Assembly (NCBI RefSeq): GCF_900239935.1
Contig: NZ_LT965928.1
Span: 1,175,395-1,239,394 of the forward strand
Direction: 5' to 3'
DNA: 64,000 bases
DNA from: Pseudoalteromonas carrageenovora IAM 12662
GTDB lineage: Bacteria; Pseudomonadota; Gammaproteobacteria; Enterobacterales; Alteromonadaceae
Of the stretch, positions 8,790 to 18,196 are shown piece by piece (positions within the stretch are counted from its first letter, which is position 1; every line of letters begins with the position of its first letter). A program made the translations under genes and the position numbers. The notes under the pieces are model-generated. The model was not told where the DNA came from and ran no database searches. It saw only the letters and a program-made list of their open reading frames with translations.

Positions 8790-9971
8790 ATGATGAAAAA
8801 CATGACTCAAAATAAAGCGATAGTTGTTGGTGGTGGCATGGTTGGAGCCGCTATGGCCATTAGGTTAGCACAGCAAGGAAAGTCGGTACGCATTATAGAA
8901 AAGCATATAATTGATGCCGATAATATTTTAGCAAGCGATACCGTAGACATACGCGTATCGGCTATTAATCGTTTTTCAGAAAATTTGCTTGATGAATTAG
9001 GTGCTATGCCTATTTTAAGGCAAACTCGCCTAGCACCTTATAAACAACTAGAAGCATTTGAGCGTGGTGGCGATAACCTTTTATTTGATTGCGCCGATAT
9101 TAATACCTCACATTTAGGCCACCTAATCGAAAACAGCCTTATTCAAGCAAGCTTGTGGAAGCAGTTTACTCATTACAATATAGAAGTTATTGAGCAATCA
9201 GCTTCTGTGAGTGCTATTGAACAGAATATTGACTCTATAACACTTGCATACGGCGACACACGCTATAATGCTGATTTAGTGATTGCAGCTGACGGCGGGC
9301 AATCGCAACTACGTGCAAAAGCTAATATTGGTGTAACCGGCTGGCAGTATCAACAACATTGTATGGGTGTACTTATAAAACTTAATGCGCCACAGCAAGT
9401 AAAAACATGGCAACAGTTTACGCCCACCGGGCCTTTAGCGTTTTTACCTATGCAGGCCCCATACGCTAATTTAATTTGGTATGACGACGCTAATACATTA
9501 CAACACTTTAAAGGGTTAGCACCTGAACAAATTAAAACGCATATTTTAAATAAGTTTCCCACACTTGCAGGCGACTTTGACGTGCAAAGCCATGCGATAT
9601 TTCCGCTTACCCGACAACATGCTAATAACTACTCGCAAGGGCGGTTAGTGTTAGTTGGCGATGCTGCGCACACTATTAACCCGCTTGCAGGGCAGGGTGT
9701 TAATTTAGGCTTTCAGGACGTTGTAGCACTTGCACAGGCGCTTGATGGCGTTGATGATATTGGTTGCCCGTTAAAACTTAAAGAGTATGAGCGTAGCCGC
9801 CGTAAAGCTAATCTATTAATGATGAGTATGATGGATGCGTGTTACTTTGGTTTTTCTAATCAAATTACACCACTTAAATGGGCGCGAAGCCAGTTTTTGA
9901 AAATGGCTAATAACACCGGCCCTTTAAAAAACTGGGTTTTAAAATACGCAATTAGCGGCGAGCTTGGTTAA
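8790..9971 (+). CDS. ubiF: UbiF-like ubiquinone biosynthesis FAD hydroxylase
   Basis: Flavoprotein monooxygenase of the UbiH/UbiF/VisC family; by synteny the C6 hydroxylase of ubiquinone synthesis. The FAD Rossmann motif VVGGGMVGAAMA lies near the N-terminus, and the second FAD motif LVGDAAHTINPLAGQGVNLGFQD near residue 290. The open frame extends back to 8697, but homologues begin close to the GGG motif, so a start among the clustered ATGs at 8790, 8793 and 8802 is more plausible; no strong Shine-Dalgarno decides between them. It is divergent from miaB and upstream of the Gln/Leu/Met tRNA operon, exactly the E. coli miaB-ubiF-tRNA order. That supports UbiF over UbiH. Confidence 0.8.
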   Translation: MMKNMTQNKAIVVGGGMVGAAMAIRLAQQGKSVRIIEKHIIDADNILASDTVDIRVSAINRFSENLLDELGAMPILRQTRLAPYKQLEAFERGGDNLLFDCADINTSHLGHLIENSLIQASLWKQFTHYNIEVIEQSASVSAIEQNIDSITLAYGDTRYNADLVIAADGGQSQLRAKANIGVTGWQYQQHCMGVLIKLNAPQQVKTWQQFTPTGPLAFLPMQAPYANLIWYDDANTLQHFKGLAPEQIKTHILNKFPTLAGDFDVQSHAIFPLTRQHANNYSQGRLVLVGDAAHTINPLAGQGVNLGFQDVVALAQALDGVDDIGCPLKLKEYERSRRKANLLMMSMMDACYFGFSNQITPLKWARSQFLKMANNTGPLKNWVLKYAISGELG

Positions 9972-9977
9972 ATCTCT

Positions 9978-10008
9978 ATACGCACATTACACCTAATGTG
10001 CGTATTTC
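9978..10008 (+). terminator. hairpin terminator after ubiF
   Basis: A 12-bp stem, ATACGCACATTA paired with TAATGTGCGTAT around a CACC loop, begins 7 bp after the ubiF stop. The following T-rich tail is interrupted (TTTCTGTCTTT), so termination may be partial. Confidence 0.65.
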
Positions 10009-10115
10009 TGTCTTTATTTAACTTCTCAAAATAATTACAAATTACTGTTAATTTATTTCGTTATTACATTTATTTGCCATACTCAATTTATAATTAAATA
10101 AAAAAATGAGTTGTT

Positions 10116-11705
10116 GTGGGAAATCTTTTTGTTTACCTAATTACTATAGGGGTTGTACTACTTACTCTTAGTATTTTGCCTACCTTACAAATTTGTAAAA
10201 AAACAAAGAGAGTGTCGTGGGTTTTACTACTTTTTTTAATTGTTGGCTTTATTTTAGGTTACTGGTGGATTTTATATTACTTTGTTAATAACCCATCGAG
10301 CGATTTTGTTGCCAGTAGTATTGCACTAATTTTATGTGGTGGTGGGGCATTTGTATTTTTAGTTATTAAACTCAGCTTAAAAAGCATTATTAAAATAGAT
10401 GAGTATGCAGAGCATCAACGCTTTTTAGCAGAGCATGACCATTTAACTACCCTTCCTAATCGTAAAAAATTCTTTCAAATATTAAATCGCCAAATTAAGT
10501 ACAAAGACCCTTTTACGCTGCTGTTAATCGATCTAAATAACTTTAAAAAGATTAATGATTTATACGGTAATAAGTTTGGCGATATTTTACTTAGCGTGTT
10601 TGCTAAAACAATGAGCCAAAATTTAAGTGGTATTGCAAAACTCTACCGTATTGGGGGAGATGAGTTTGCACTAATAGTAGAGACTTCATCTTTTGATAAT
10701 TTTGAAGCATGTATAAATGCTATTAATAAATCTATTAAATCACCCTTTGTTATTTATGAGCATAATTTAAGAATAAAACTAACAATAGGGGCAAGTCTTT
10801 ATTTACAAGACTCTTTACATGCAAATGAGCTATTCACTCAAGCTAACCTAGCATTACATGAAGCTAAAAATACACAGCAGCCTTATGTCTCGTATCAAAA
10901 AGAGCTTGGTAAGCGAGCTAATGATTTACGGGACATGAGCTCTAAAATTAAACGCGCTATTAACGAGCAAGAGTTTGAGCTGTACTTACAACCTATATTT
11001 GAAGCTGACTCAGAGGATATGCATGGCGCTGAGGTACTTATTCGCTGGCCTCAAAGTGATGGCTCTTTTATTAGCCTTGAGCTATTTATTGGTATTGCAG
11101 AGCAAAGCGGGCTTATTTTGGGTATTTCTAAATGGGTTGTACTTGAAATAATTAATCATTTAAAAAAATTAAAGAGTGCCGGCTTTATTGGCGCATTGCA
11201 CGTAAACCTATCAACTAAAGATTTAGAAAGCCCCGAGTTTTATGAGTTTATGGAAACCTTATTAGCGGATGATCCAAGTTTAAGTGATTTTATTATGTTT
11301 GAAATTACTGAGCGAGCCATGATGACCAACTTACCTGCAGCACAAACCATGATGCAAAAACTAAATAGCAGGGGCTTTGAATTTAGCGTTGATGATTTTG
11401 GAACTGGGTTTTCTTCATTGGTATTATTACGAGAGTTACCAATAAGCCAAATTAAAATAGATCAATCATTTATAAAAGATATGCTGACACAAATAGCCGA
11501 TTACGCCATTGTGGAGTCTACTTTGTTTTTAGCAACGCGATTAAATTGTAAGGTGGTTGCCGAAGGCATAGAAAACGAAGACGTACAGCAGGCATTAACA
11601 GCAATGAGTTGTGACTATTTACAAGGATATTATTACAGTAAACCAGTAATAATTGATGATTTTATAAATAAGTATTTAAATGAAGATAAGTACAGAATAA
11701 TTTAG
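10116..11705 (+). CDS. membrane GGDEF-EAL cyclic-di-GMP protein
   Basis: Inner-membrane protein combining diguanylate cyclase and c-di-GMP phosphodiesterase domains. Two or three N-terminal hydrophobic segments span about residues 1-90. The GGDEF domain follows (about 100-260) with an intact IGGDEF signature, then the EAL domain (about 275-525). The EAL motif reads EVL, a common active variant. The other catalytic positions are visible: VNLS, FEITE, VDDFGTG, IKIDQ and AEGIE. Both activities are therefore possible. The start is GTG (10116) or TTG (10113), with no strong Shine-Dalgarno. The gene is inserted between ubiF and the tRNA operon relative to E. coli, and its stop lies only 5 bp from the last tRNA-Gln, which is convergent. 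Confidence 0.9.
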   Translation: MGNLFVYLITIGVVLLTLSILPTLQICKKTKRVSWVLLLFLIVGFILGYWWILYYFVNNPSSDFVASSIALILCGGGAFVFLVIKLSLKSIIKIDEYAEHQRFLAEHDHLTTLPNRKKFFQILNRQIKYKDPFTLLLIDLNNFKKINDLYGNKFGDILLSVFAKTMSQNLSGIAKLYRIGGDEFALIVETSSFDNFEACINAINKSIKSPFVIYEHNLRIKLTIGASLYLQDSLHANELFTQANLALHEAKNTQQPYVSYQKELGKRANDLRDMSSKIKRAINEQEFELYLQPIFEADSEDMHGAEVLIRWPQSDGSFISLELFIGIAEQSGLILGISKWVVLEIINHLKKLKSAGFIGALHVNLSTKDLESPEFYEFMETLLADDPSLSDFIMFEITERAMMTNLPAAQTMMQKLNSRGFEFSVDDFGTGFSSLVLLRELPISQIKIDQSFIKDMLTQIADYAIVESTLFLATRLNCKVVAEGIENEDVQQALTAMSCDYLQGYYYSKPVIIDDFINKYLNEDKYRII

Positions 11706-11710
11706 GAGAT

Positions 11711-11785
11711 TGGCTGGGATACCAGGATTTGAACCTGGGAATGCCAGGATCAAAACCTGGTGCCTTACCGCTTGGCGATATCCCA
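11711..11785 (-). tRNA. tRNA-Gln (UUG)
   Basis: 75-nt cloverleaf with encoded CCA, acceptor TGGGATA/TATCCCA and anticodon TTG in loop TTTTGAT. Last gene of the ten-tRNA operon; no terminator is visible between it and the converging GGDEF-EAL gene 5 bp away. Confidence 0.97.
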
Positions 11786-11824
11786 ACTATAAATTTGGAT
11801 GAGTTTTAGTTCTAGTTAAGAACA

Positions 11825-11909
<85 letters not shown>

Positions 11910-11949
11910 ATAATGTCATTCTTTAAAACAATTTCCTTGGTAAAGAAAT

Positions 11950-12024
11950 TGGCTGGGATACCAGGATTTGAACCTGGGAATGCCAGGATCAAAACCTGGT
12001 GCCTTACCGCTTGGCGATATCCCA
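11950..12024 (-). tRNA. tRNA-Gln (UUG)
   Basis: Identical in sequence to the neighbouring tRNA-Gln copies; 75 nt with encoded CCA. Confidence 0.97.
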
Positions 12025-12064
12025 ACAAAGAATTATTTGATAGTTTGAGTTCTTATCAAGAACA

Positions 12065-12149
<85 letters not shown>

Positions 12150-12189
12150 ATACTGTCATTCTTTAAAACAATTTCCTTGGTATAGAAAT

Positions 12190-12264
12190 TGGCTGGGATA
12201 CCAGGATTTGAACCTGGGAATGCCAGGATCAAAACCTGGTGCCTTACCGCTTGGCGATATCCCA
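12190..12264 (-). tRNA. tRNA-Gln (UUG)
   Basis: Third of four identical tRNA-Gln genes; the flanking spacer is nearly identical to that of the previous unit. Confidence 0.97.
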
Positions 12265-12304
12265 ACAAAGAATTAATTGATAGTTTTAGTTCTTATCAAG
12301 AACA

Positions 12305-12389
<85 letters not shown>

Positions 12390-12485
12390 ATTATCACTTT
12401 GAATTAATCAAAGAAATGGTAGTTATTTTAAACTCTTCATTGAGCTGCAATTTAACTCTTGCAGAGCCACTTCTAAAAGAAGAGA

Positions 12486-12562
12486 TGGTGGCTAAGACGG
12501 GATTTGAACCTGTGACCCCATCATTATGAGTGATGTGCTCTAACCAGCTGAGCTACTTAGCC
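12486..12562 (-). tRNA. tRNA-Met (CAU), elongator
   Basis: 77-nt tRNA with anticodon CAT (ACTCATAATG context) and a GGCTAAG/CTTAGCC acceptor, closely like E. coli metT/metU. It is the elongator type because the first acceptor pair is G-C rather than the initiator mismatch. Confidence 0.95.
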
Positions 12563-12567
12563 ATTGT

Positions 12568-12642
12568 TGGCTGGGATACCAGGATTTGAACCTGGGAATG
12601 CCAGGATCAAAACCTGGTGCCTTACCGCTTGGCGATATCCCA
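12568..12642 (-). tRNA. tRNA-Gln (UUG)
   Basis: First tRNA-Gln of the operon in transcription order, only 5 bp from the downstream tRNA-Met; encoded CCA. Confidence 0.97.
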
Positions 12643-12680
12643 ACAATAACAATTGATAGTTTTAGTTCTTATCAAGAACA

Positions 12681-12765
<85 letters not shown>

Positions 12766-12834
12766 ATTTCAAATTTTGATAAATCAAAACTGAGGTAGTT
12801 ATTTTAAACTCTTCATTGAGCAACAAAAAATAAA

Positions 12835-12911
12835 TGGTGGCTAAGACGGGATTTGAACCTGTGACCCCATCATTATGAGTGATGTGCTCTAACCAGCTGA
12901 GCTACTTAGCC
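12835..12911 (-). tRNA. tRNA-Met (CAU), elongator
   Basis: First gene of the tRNA operon, as metT is in E. coli. 77 nt with anticodon CAT and encoded CCA. Its 5' end lies about 40 bp downstream of the promoter -10 box. Confidence 0.95.
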
Positions 12912-12950
12912 ATCTTTTTTGTTAGCACTTCATCGCTGAGTGCGGGGCGT

Positions 12951-12979
12951 ATTATGCTGATATGACCCAAATCCGTCAA
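12951..12979 (-). promoter_or_regulatory. sigma70 promoter of the Met-Leu-Gln tRNA operon
   Basis: On the minus strand TTGACG (-35) and CATAAT (-10) are separated by exactly 17 bp. A GC-rich discriminator (ACGCCCCGCA) follows, typical of stable-RNA promoters under stringent control by ppGpp/DksA. Confidence 0.85.
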
Positions 12980-13401
12980 CACCTTTTTTGCAAAAAAACA
13001 CTTATCAGTGTTTGTTTGCAGGAAAATTAAGCTAAGCGGCTAAATTTTAATAAAAATGATGATTTTTTGACTGTAATTCAAATGCAAAACATGGCGATAA
13101 ATCAAAAGAATAAAAACACACTGTTTAAAGTTGTTTGATTATTCGACAAGTTATCACGTACAACCTAAATTTTAGCATTAATTTGATATCTCAATACGTA
13201 ATTTAATAGCTAAAGCGCTATTTTATTTTAATAAAGTGGATATTAACTGGGTTTTTTAACTACACAAAGGCGTTTTAAATAATGTTTAGTTTGGTTATAT
13301 GTGCCGCTTGAGTGCTTTTGCAAAGGGATTATATAAACGCAGGTGCGACGATTAAGTAGTTAAAGAGAAGTTTTGGTAGTGAGGATATAGTAAAGGATAC
13401 A
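12980..13401. other. gene-free spacer upstream of the tRNA operon
   Basis: AT-rich spacer between the tRNA promoter and the ychF terminator. A run of A and T bases directly upstream of the -35 box (AAAAAAGG with TTTTTTTGC beyond) could act as an UP element. No open frame, RNA or repeat is recognised in the rest. Confidence 0.5.
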
Positions 13402-13429
13402 AAAAAGGCTCGTAAACACGAGCCTTTTT
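13402..13429 (-). terminator. terminator of ychF
   Basis: AAAAAGGCTCG paired with CGAGCCTTTTT around a 6-nt loop, 19 bp after the ychF stop. The A/T flanks make it a potential bidirectional intrinsic terminator. Confidence 0.85.
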
Positions 13430-13447
13430 AGGTTTTCAATCGTTTAA

Positions 13448-14539
13448 TTAAACGTTGAACAAGAAGTTCATCACATCGCCATCTTTAACAATGTATTCTT
13501 TACCTTCTTGGCGCATTTTGCCGGCTTCTTTTGCGCCGCTTTCACCTTTGAAGCCAATAAAGTCTTCATAAGCGATAGTTTGGGCACGGATAAAGCCACG
13601 CTCAAAGTCGGTATGGATTTTACCCGCTGCTTGTGGCGCTGTTGCACCAACAGGGATTGTCCATGCGCGTACTTCTTTTACGCCTGCTGTAAAGTAAGTT
13701 TGTAATTGTAGTAGTTCATAACCACCACGAATAACAAGGTTAAGGCCTGGCTCTTCTAAGCCAAGATCAGCCATAAACTCAAGTTTATCTTCGTCATCAA
13801 GCTCAGATAGCTCAGATTCGATTGCTGCACACACAGGAACAACAACAGCGCCTTCTGACTCAGCTATAGCGCGAACGCGATCAAGTAGTGGGTTATTCTC
13901 AAAACCATCTTCAGCAACGTTTGCAATGTACATTGTTGGCTTGATAGTTAAAAAGTTAATAGAGCTAATTGCTGCTTTTTCTTCTTTAGTTAATTCTAAA
14001 GAGCGAAGCGTTAAGCCTTCATCTAAGTGTACTTTTACTTTTTCAAGCGCAGCATTTTGCTCTTTTGCGTCTTTATCGCCGCCTTTTGCTTTTTTAGCAT
14101 TACGGAAAATTGCTTTTTCAGCGCTATCCATATCAGCAAGTACAAGCTCAGTGTTAATTACGTCAATATCGTCAGCAGGGTCAATAGTACCTGCAACGTG
14201 TATTACGTTTTCATCTTCAAAACAGCGAACTACATGGCCAATTGCATCCGTTTCACGAATGTTTGCTAAAAATTGGTTACCTAAGCCTTCACCTTTAGAT
14301 GCGCCTTTTACTAAGCCAGCAATATCCACAAATTCCATACTTGTAGTAAGAATGCGTTGCGGGTTTACTATTTTAGCAAGCTCGTCTAGACGAGGATCTG
14401 GCACAGGTACAACACCTGTATTAGGCTCAATGGTACAAAAAGGAAAGTTAGCGGCTTCAATACCCGCTTTAGTTAGTGCATTAAAAAGCGTTGATTTACC
14501 AACGTTAGGCAAGCCAACGATGCCACATTTAAAACCCAT
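13448..14539 (-). CDS. ychF: redox-regulated ATPase YchF (Obg-like)
   Basis: Cytosolic Obg-like P-loop protein that prefers ATP and binds ribosomes; in E. coli it is a negative regulator of oxidative stress resistance. The P-loop GLPNVGKST is at residues 8-16, with [21 protein letters not shown] as the switch region, a helical insertion in the middle, and a C-terminal TGS domain (about 278-361) ending FNV. The length of 363 is standard. It lies 33 bp downstream of pth on the same strand, the pth-ychF pair of E. coli. Confidence 0.96.
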   Translation of the reverse strand: MGFKCGIVGLPNVGKSTLFNALTKAGIEAANFPFCTIEPNTGVVPVPDPRLDELAKIVNPQRILTTSMEFVDIAGLVKGASKGEGLGNQFLANIRETDAIGHVVRCFEDENVIHVAGTIDPADDIDVINTELVLADMDSAEKAIFRNAKKAKGGDKDAKEQNAALEKVKVHLDEGLTLRSLELTKEEKAAISSINFLTIKPTMYIANVAEDGFENNPLLDRVRAIAESEGAVVVPVCAAIESELSELDDEDKLEFMADLGLEEPGLNLVIRGGYELLQLQTYFTAGVKEVRAWTIPVGATAPQAAGKIHTDFERGFIRAQTIAYEDFIGFKGESGAKEAGKMRQEGKEYIVKDGDVMNFLFNV

Positions 14540-14572
14540 AGTAAGATACCTTGTTAAGATTCGTTTAAACGA

Positions 14573-15157
14573 TTATGGTTTAAAAGAATGTAGTCTGTTT
14601 TGTGCTTTTAACACACCGTCTTTTGCAAGTATTTCCATACAGCGAACTGCTTCATCAACAGCGGCATCCATTTTTTCTTGGTCTTCTTTGGCTGCTTTTC
14701 CAAGCACCCAACCAGTAACCATTTCACGATGCCCCGGATGACCTACACCTATGCGTAAACGCATAAAGTCTTTTTGATTTGCCATTTTAGCAATAATGTC
14801 TTTTAAACCATTATGACCGCCGTGTCCGCCGCCTTTTTTTAATTTGGCAACGCCTGGGTCTAAATCCAATTCGTCGTGAGCTACTAAAATGTTTTCCACG
14901 GGGATTTTGAAAAAATTAGCTAAACTACCGACCGCTTTACCACTTAAATTCATGTAAGTAGTGGGGATCAATAATTTGAATTCTTGGCCTTGGATAATCA
15001 CTTTGCCAGTAAGGCCGTGATATTTAGGATCGTGTTTTAGGGTGCAGTTATAGCGTGCAGCGAGTTGCTCGATGAACCAAGCACCTGCATTGTGGCGTGT
15101 GTTTGCGTATTCGGGGCCTGGATTAGCCAGGCCCACAAGCATTTGAATAGAATTCAA
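14573..15157 (-). CDS. pth: peptidyl-tRNA hydrolase
   Basis: Cytosolic esterase that releases peptides from peptidyl-tRNA dropped by ribosomes. The catalytic His (His22) lies in NTRHNAG and the partner Asp in AHDELDL (about 94). The conserved [15 protein letters not shown] loop and the LRIGVGHPG motif are present. The length of 194 is normal. It is 17 bp downstream of rplY and upstream of ychF, forming an rplY-pth-ychF unit seen in many gammaproteobacteria. Confidence 0.96.
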   Translation of the reverse strand: MNSIQMLVGLANPGPEYANTRHNAGAWFIEQLAARYNCTLKHDPKYHGLTGKVIIQGQEFKLLIPTTYMNLSGKAVGSLANFFKIPVENILVAHDELDLDPGVAKLKKGGGHGGHNGLKDIIAKMANQKDFMRLRIGVGHPGHREMVTGWVLGKAAKEDQEKMDAAVDEAVRCMEILAKDGVLKAQNRLHSFKP

Positions 15158-15174
15158 GGTGCGAACCTTAAATA

Positions 15175-15789
15175 TTATTCAGCAGCGTCTGCAGCGTCGT
15201 CTTCAACTGGCGCAGACTTATTAGCTTTGATAGTCAAGATTGACTGATCGTGGCCTTCGCCTTTACCTAGTTCAACTGAGCTAACGCCTTTTGGAAAAGC
15301 AAGGTCAGAAATATGAACTGAATCACCAACAACTAGCTCAGAAACGTTTACTTCGATGAATTCTGGAAGTGCTTTCGGAAGACAAGAAACTTCAACTTCA
15401 GTTAACTGGTGAACTACAGTTGCGCCAGCTTTAGTTACGATTTCTTCACCGATGAAATGAAGAGGAACTTTAGTTGTAAGTTTATGAGTTGCGTCTACAC
15501 GTTGAAAATCAAGGTGAGTAAGCTTAGGCTTGAATGGGTGACGTTGAATATCTTTTAAGATAGCTTCAACTTTCTCGCCGCCTACGTTAAGTGTAAGAAT
15601 ATGAGTGTAAAAACCTTCATCTTCTTGTGCTTTGATCATATCTTTATGAGCAAAAGTAAGAGATAAAGCTTCTTTGTCAGCTCCGTAAAGGATTGCAGGA
15701 ACTTTGTCTTCGCGACGTAGGCGGCGGCTCGCACCAGTACCAGTTTCTACGCGAAGTTCAGCGTCATATGTATAAGTTGTGTTAGACAT
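15175..15789 (-). CDS. rplY: 50S ribosomal protein L25, long (Ctc/TL5) form
   Basis: 5S-rRNA-binding ribosomal protein. The N-terminal L25 domain (about residues 5-92) is followed by a C-terminal beta domain (about 98-185) and an acidic alanine-rich tail ending DDAADAAE. It is therefore the long Ctc/TL5 form, not the 94-residue E. coli form. GGAGA lies just before the ATG. A hairpin-capable leader (GGGACCTTGGTC) lies upstream and could serve autoregulation; that is a guess. pth follows 17 bp downstream. Confidence 0.93.
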   Translation of the reverse strand: MSNTTYTYDAELRVETGTGASRRLRREDKVPAILYGADKEALSLTFAHKDMIKAQEDEGFYTHILTLNVGGEKVEAILKDIQRHPFKPKLTHLDFQRVDATHKLTTKVPLHFIGEEIVTKAGATVVHQLTEVEVSCLPKALPEFIEVNVSELVVGDSVHISDLAFPKGVSSVELGKGEGHDQSILTIKANKSAPVEDDAADAAE

Positions 15790-15893
15790 GATGTCTCCAA
15801 TTATTTAAAAGTTTAGGGCCTTTGCGACCAAGGTCCCTAGCCAAAAGGCGCGCTATCATACCACCGCACCCAAACAAAATAAACATCGCTTAC

Positions 15894-15920
15894 AAAAAAA
15901 GCGCCAAAAGGCGCTTTTAT
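15894..15920 (-). terminator. terminator of prs
   Basis: GCGCC-TTTT-GGCGC stem with flanking A/T runs, read on the minus strand as a hairpin followed by TTTTTTT, 19 bp after the prs stop. Confidence 0.85.
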
Positions 15921-15938
15921 ACTCAAAAATGTTTAATC

Positions 15939-16886
15939 TTAGTGTTCAAACATCGCTGAGATAGATTCTTCGTTGCTAATACGACGAATAGTCTCTGCTA
16001 ACATGTCAGCAAGCGTAAGTACCTTAATTTTATCAAGGGCTTTAAGCTCGTCAGATAGCGGGATAGAGTCAGTTACAATAACTTCGTCAATCATTGAGTC
16101 ACGTAAGTTCTCTGCTGCTTTACCTGAAAGAATAGGGTGCGTTGCATATGCGAATACACGTTTAGCGCCATGTTCTTTAAGTGCTTCAGCGGCTTTACAT
16201 AACGTACCACCGGTATCAATCATATCATCTACGATAATACAATCACGACCTTCTACGTCACCAATAATATGCATTACTTGAGAAACGTTAGCTTGTGGGC
16301 GACGTTTATCGATAATAGCTAAATCAGTGTCGTGTAGTAGTTTTGCAATTGCACGCGCACGTACAACACCACCGATATCTGGAGATACTACAACAACGTC
16401 TTCAAAATCACGTTCTTCCATATCTTCAAGTAATACAGGGCTACCAAATACGTTATCTACTGGTACATCAAAGAAGCCTTGGATTTGTTCTGCGTGTAAA
16501 TCAACCGTAAGAACACGGTCAACGCCTACGCTTGATAAGAAATCGGCAACAACTTTAGCGGTAATTGGAACACGAGCAGAGCGTACACGACGATCTTGAC
16601 GTGCATAACCAAAATAAGGAATGACGGCAGTAATACGACCTGCAGATGCACGACGTAGAGCATCAACCATAACGATAAGTTCCATAAGGTTATCGTTTGT
16701 AGGGGCACAGGTTGATTGCAATATAAAAACATCCGAGCCACGAACATTTTCATTTATTTGAACACTGATCTCACCGTCGCTAAAACGGCCAACAACAGCA
16801 TCGCCTAATTCAATATATAATCGTTTTGCAACTTTTTGAGCTAACTCAGGTGTTGCGTTACCAGCGAAGAGCTTCATGTCAGGCAC
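15939..16886 (-). CDS. prs: ribose-phosphate pyrophosphokinase
   Basis: Makes PRPP from ribose 5-phosphate and ATP for purine, pyrimidine, His, Trp and NAD synthesis. The open frame extends to 16925, but the GTG at 16886 gives [14 protein letters not shown] as the N-terminus and exactly 315 residues, the E. coli length; TGAGGAA precedes it by about 9 nt. The ATP-binding region with [15 protein letters not shown] and the PRPP motif [11 protein letters not shown] are intact, as is the C-terminal [13 protein letters not shown]. The next upstream gene is ispE, 88 bp away on the same strand, as in E. coli apart from other insertions. Confidence 0.96.
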   Translation of the reverse strand: MPDMKLFAGNATPELAQKVAKRLYIELGDAVVGRFSDGEISVQINENVRGSDVFILQSTCAPTNDNLMELIVMVDALRRASAGRITAVIPYFGYARQDRRVRSARVPITAKVVADFLSSVGVDRVLTVDLHAEQIQGFFDVPVDNVFGSPVLLEDMEERDFEDVVVVSPDIGGVVRARAIAKLLHDTDLAIIDKRRPQANVSQVMHIIGDVEGRDCIIVDDMIDTGGTLCKAAEALKEHGAKRVFAYATHPILSGKAAENLRDSMIDEVIVTDSIPLSDELKALDKIKVLTLADMLAETIRRISNEESISAMFEH

Positions 16887-16974
16887 GGTAGGGTTCCTCA
16901 GGCACTGAATTTTTGGACTAACCAATAATGATAAAAACCACTAGGGGTTAACTTATGATTACTTGTACGTTACT

Positions 16975-17832
16975 TCATTGATCGAATATGGCGGTAAGCT
17001 CCGTATGAGCAGGTGAGACATTTGCGCTAGAAGCAACAAAACCCTGCCAAGTATGGGGGAGATTATCAAGTACATCTTGTGCTTGAACTTGACTTGCAAA
17101 TTCTACAAAACAACATGAACCTGTTCCGGTCATCTTCGACGGGGCGTATTTTAGCAACCACTGAAGGGTTTTTTCAACCTCGGGGCAGAGCTTTTTAACT
17201 AAAGGCTCACAATCATTAGTTAAACTGTGCTGTTCCCAGTTGCCAATTATTTTTGGTGTGTCGCGTTTTAAATCGGGATGAGTAAAAATTTTGGCTGTAC
17301 TTACATGCTGATTTGGGTGAACTACACAGTACCATTTTTTCTCAAGGGTTACATGGTGCAATTGTTCACCAATACCGTGTGCTATGGCGCTTTGACCTTG
17401 AATGAATACAGGTACATCGGCTCCTAATTGTAAGCCTAATTTACCTAAAATTGTTAAATTTAAATCAAGCCCCCACATTTTATTTAATGCTAATAATGTT
17501 GTGGCAGCATCTGAAGAACCACCTCCAACACCGCCTCCCATTGGCAAACGTTTAGTTAAATTTATTTTTACGCCGTAGGGTGTTTTACTATAGGTTTGTA
17601 ATAAAAGTGCCGCTTTATAGATGAGATTATCACTCAAGGGTATGTCTTTAGTATCACCTGTTATAGAAATACTTGCATCATTGGTTAATTCAAAATGCAG
17701 GGTGTCACCAAAATTTAAAAAGGTGAATAAGGTTTCTAGTTCGTGATAGCCATCATCACGGCGTGCATTTATATGTAAAAATAAGTTGAGCTTTGCAGGA
17801 GCAATAACAGAAAAAGAAGTTGTGCTATTCAT
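16975..17832 (-). CDS. ispE: 4-diphosphocytidyl-2-C-methyl-D-erythritol kinase
   Basis: GHMP kinase of the MEP isoprenoid pathway; phosphorylates the 2-hydroxyl of CDP-ME. The N-terminal motif PAKLNLFLHI carries the active-site Lys. The ATP-binding loop PMGGGVGGGSSDA is at residues 97-109, and MTGTGSCCFVEF forms the third GHMP motif. The length of 285 is normal. The ATG sits at 17832. It precedes prs and follows lolB in transcription order, as in E. coli, but a repeat element separates it from lolB here. Confidence 0.94.
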   Translation of the reverse strand: MNSTTSFSVIAPAKLNLFLHINARRDDGYHELETLFTFLNFGDTLHFELTNDASISITGDTKDIPLSDNLIYKAALLLQTYSKTPYGVKINLTKRLPMGGGVGGGSSDAATTLLALNKMWGLDLNLTILGKLGLQLGADVPVFIQGQSAIAHGIGEQLHHVTLEKKWYCVVHPNQHVSTAKIFTHPDLKRDTPKIIGNWEQHSLTNDCEPLVKKLCPEVEKTLQWLLKYAPSKMTGTGSCCFVEFASQVQAQDVLDNLPHTWQGFVASSANVSPAHTELTAIFDQ

Positions 17833-18036
17833 GCTTAAAATAACCTGAAATTTAGATGATGAATCTATCTCGCGTCGCTACCCACAGTACTAACTGCGTT
17901 AAGGCCACCCTAAGTAGAGCAGCCTTCACGCGTAAAATTTTTATGCGTGCACTGAAAATATCTGACTAGAGAAAAATAAGTTTAAATGTTTTACGATTCA
18001 ACTAAGTTAGTTAATATTTTAACCCAGTTTTGGTTT
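17833..18036. other. gene-free spacer between ispE and the hairpin repeat
   Basis: About 200 bp without a credible gene. It holds an imperfect palindrome, CACGC...GCGTG around an A/T core near 17928-17950. It must also hold the ispE promoter if the repeat interrupts read-through from lolB. No clean -35/-10 pair was assigned. Confidence 0.4.
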
Positions 18037-18196
18037 TACCAATCCGCAATAATACTTAATCATTTTCAGAGGCTAAACGTGTCGCTATCTGCGTTAAAAA
18101 ATTCTCATTTAGAACAACTAAATAGCGAATTTTTTGCCTTGCTATCAACACGTTTATCCGCCCTCAAAATAGATCACTTAATTATGCGGATTGGTA
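18037..18196 (+). repeat. hairpin-forming MITE-like repeat, copy 1
   Basis: 160-bp element with 12-bp terminal inverted repeats TACCAATCCGCA / TGCGGATTGGTA. Nearly the whole length can fold on itself: TAAACGTGT pairs with ACACGTTTA, and AAAAAATTC..ATTTAG with CTAAAT..GAATTTTTT around an AACAA apex. Two further copies lie at about 39.7 and 44.8 kb. It abuts the lolB stop codon. A short open frame running through it is a by-product, not a gene. Confidence 0.8.

Noticed and set aside
13926..14741. 271-residue plus-strand frame opposite ychF
   Set aside because: Shadow of ychF/pth: low-complexity Ser-rich translation with no family match, while both minus-strand genes are clear.
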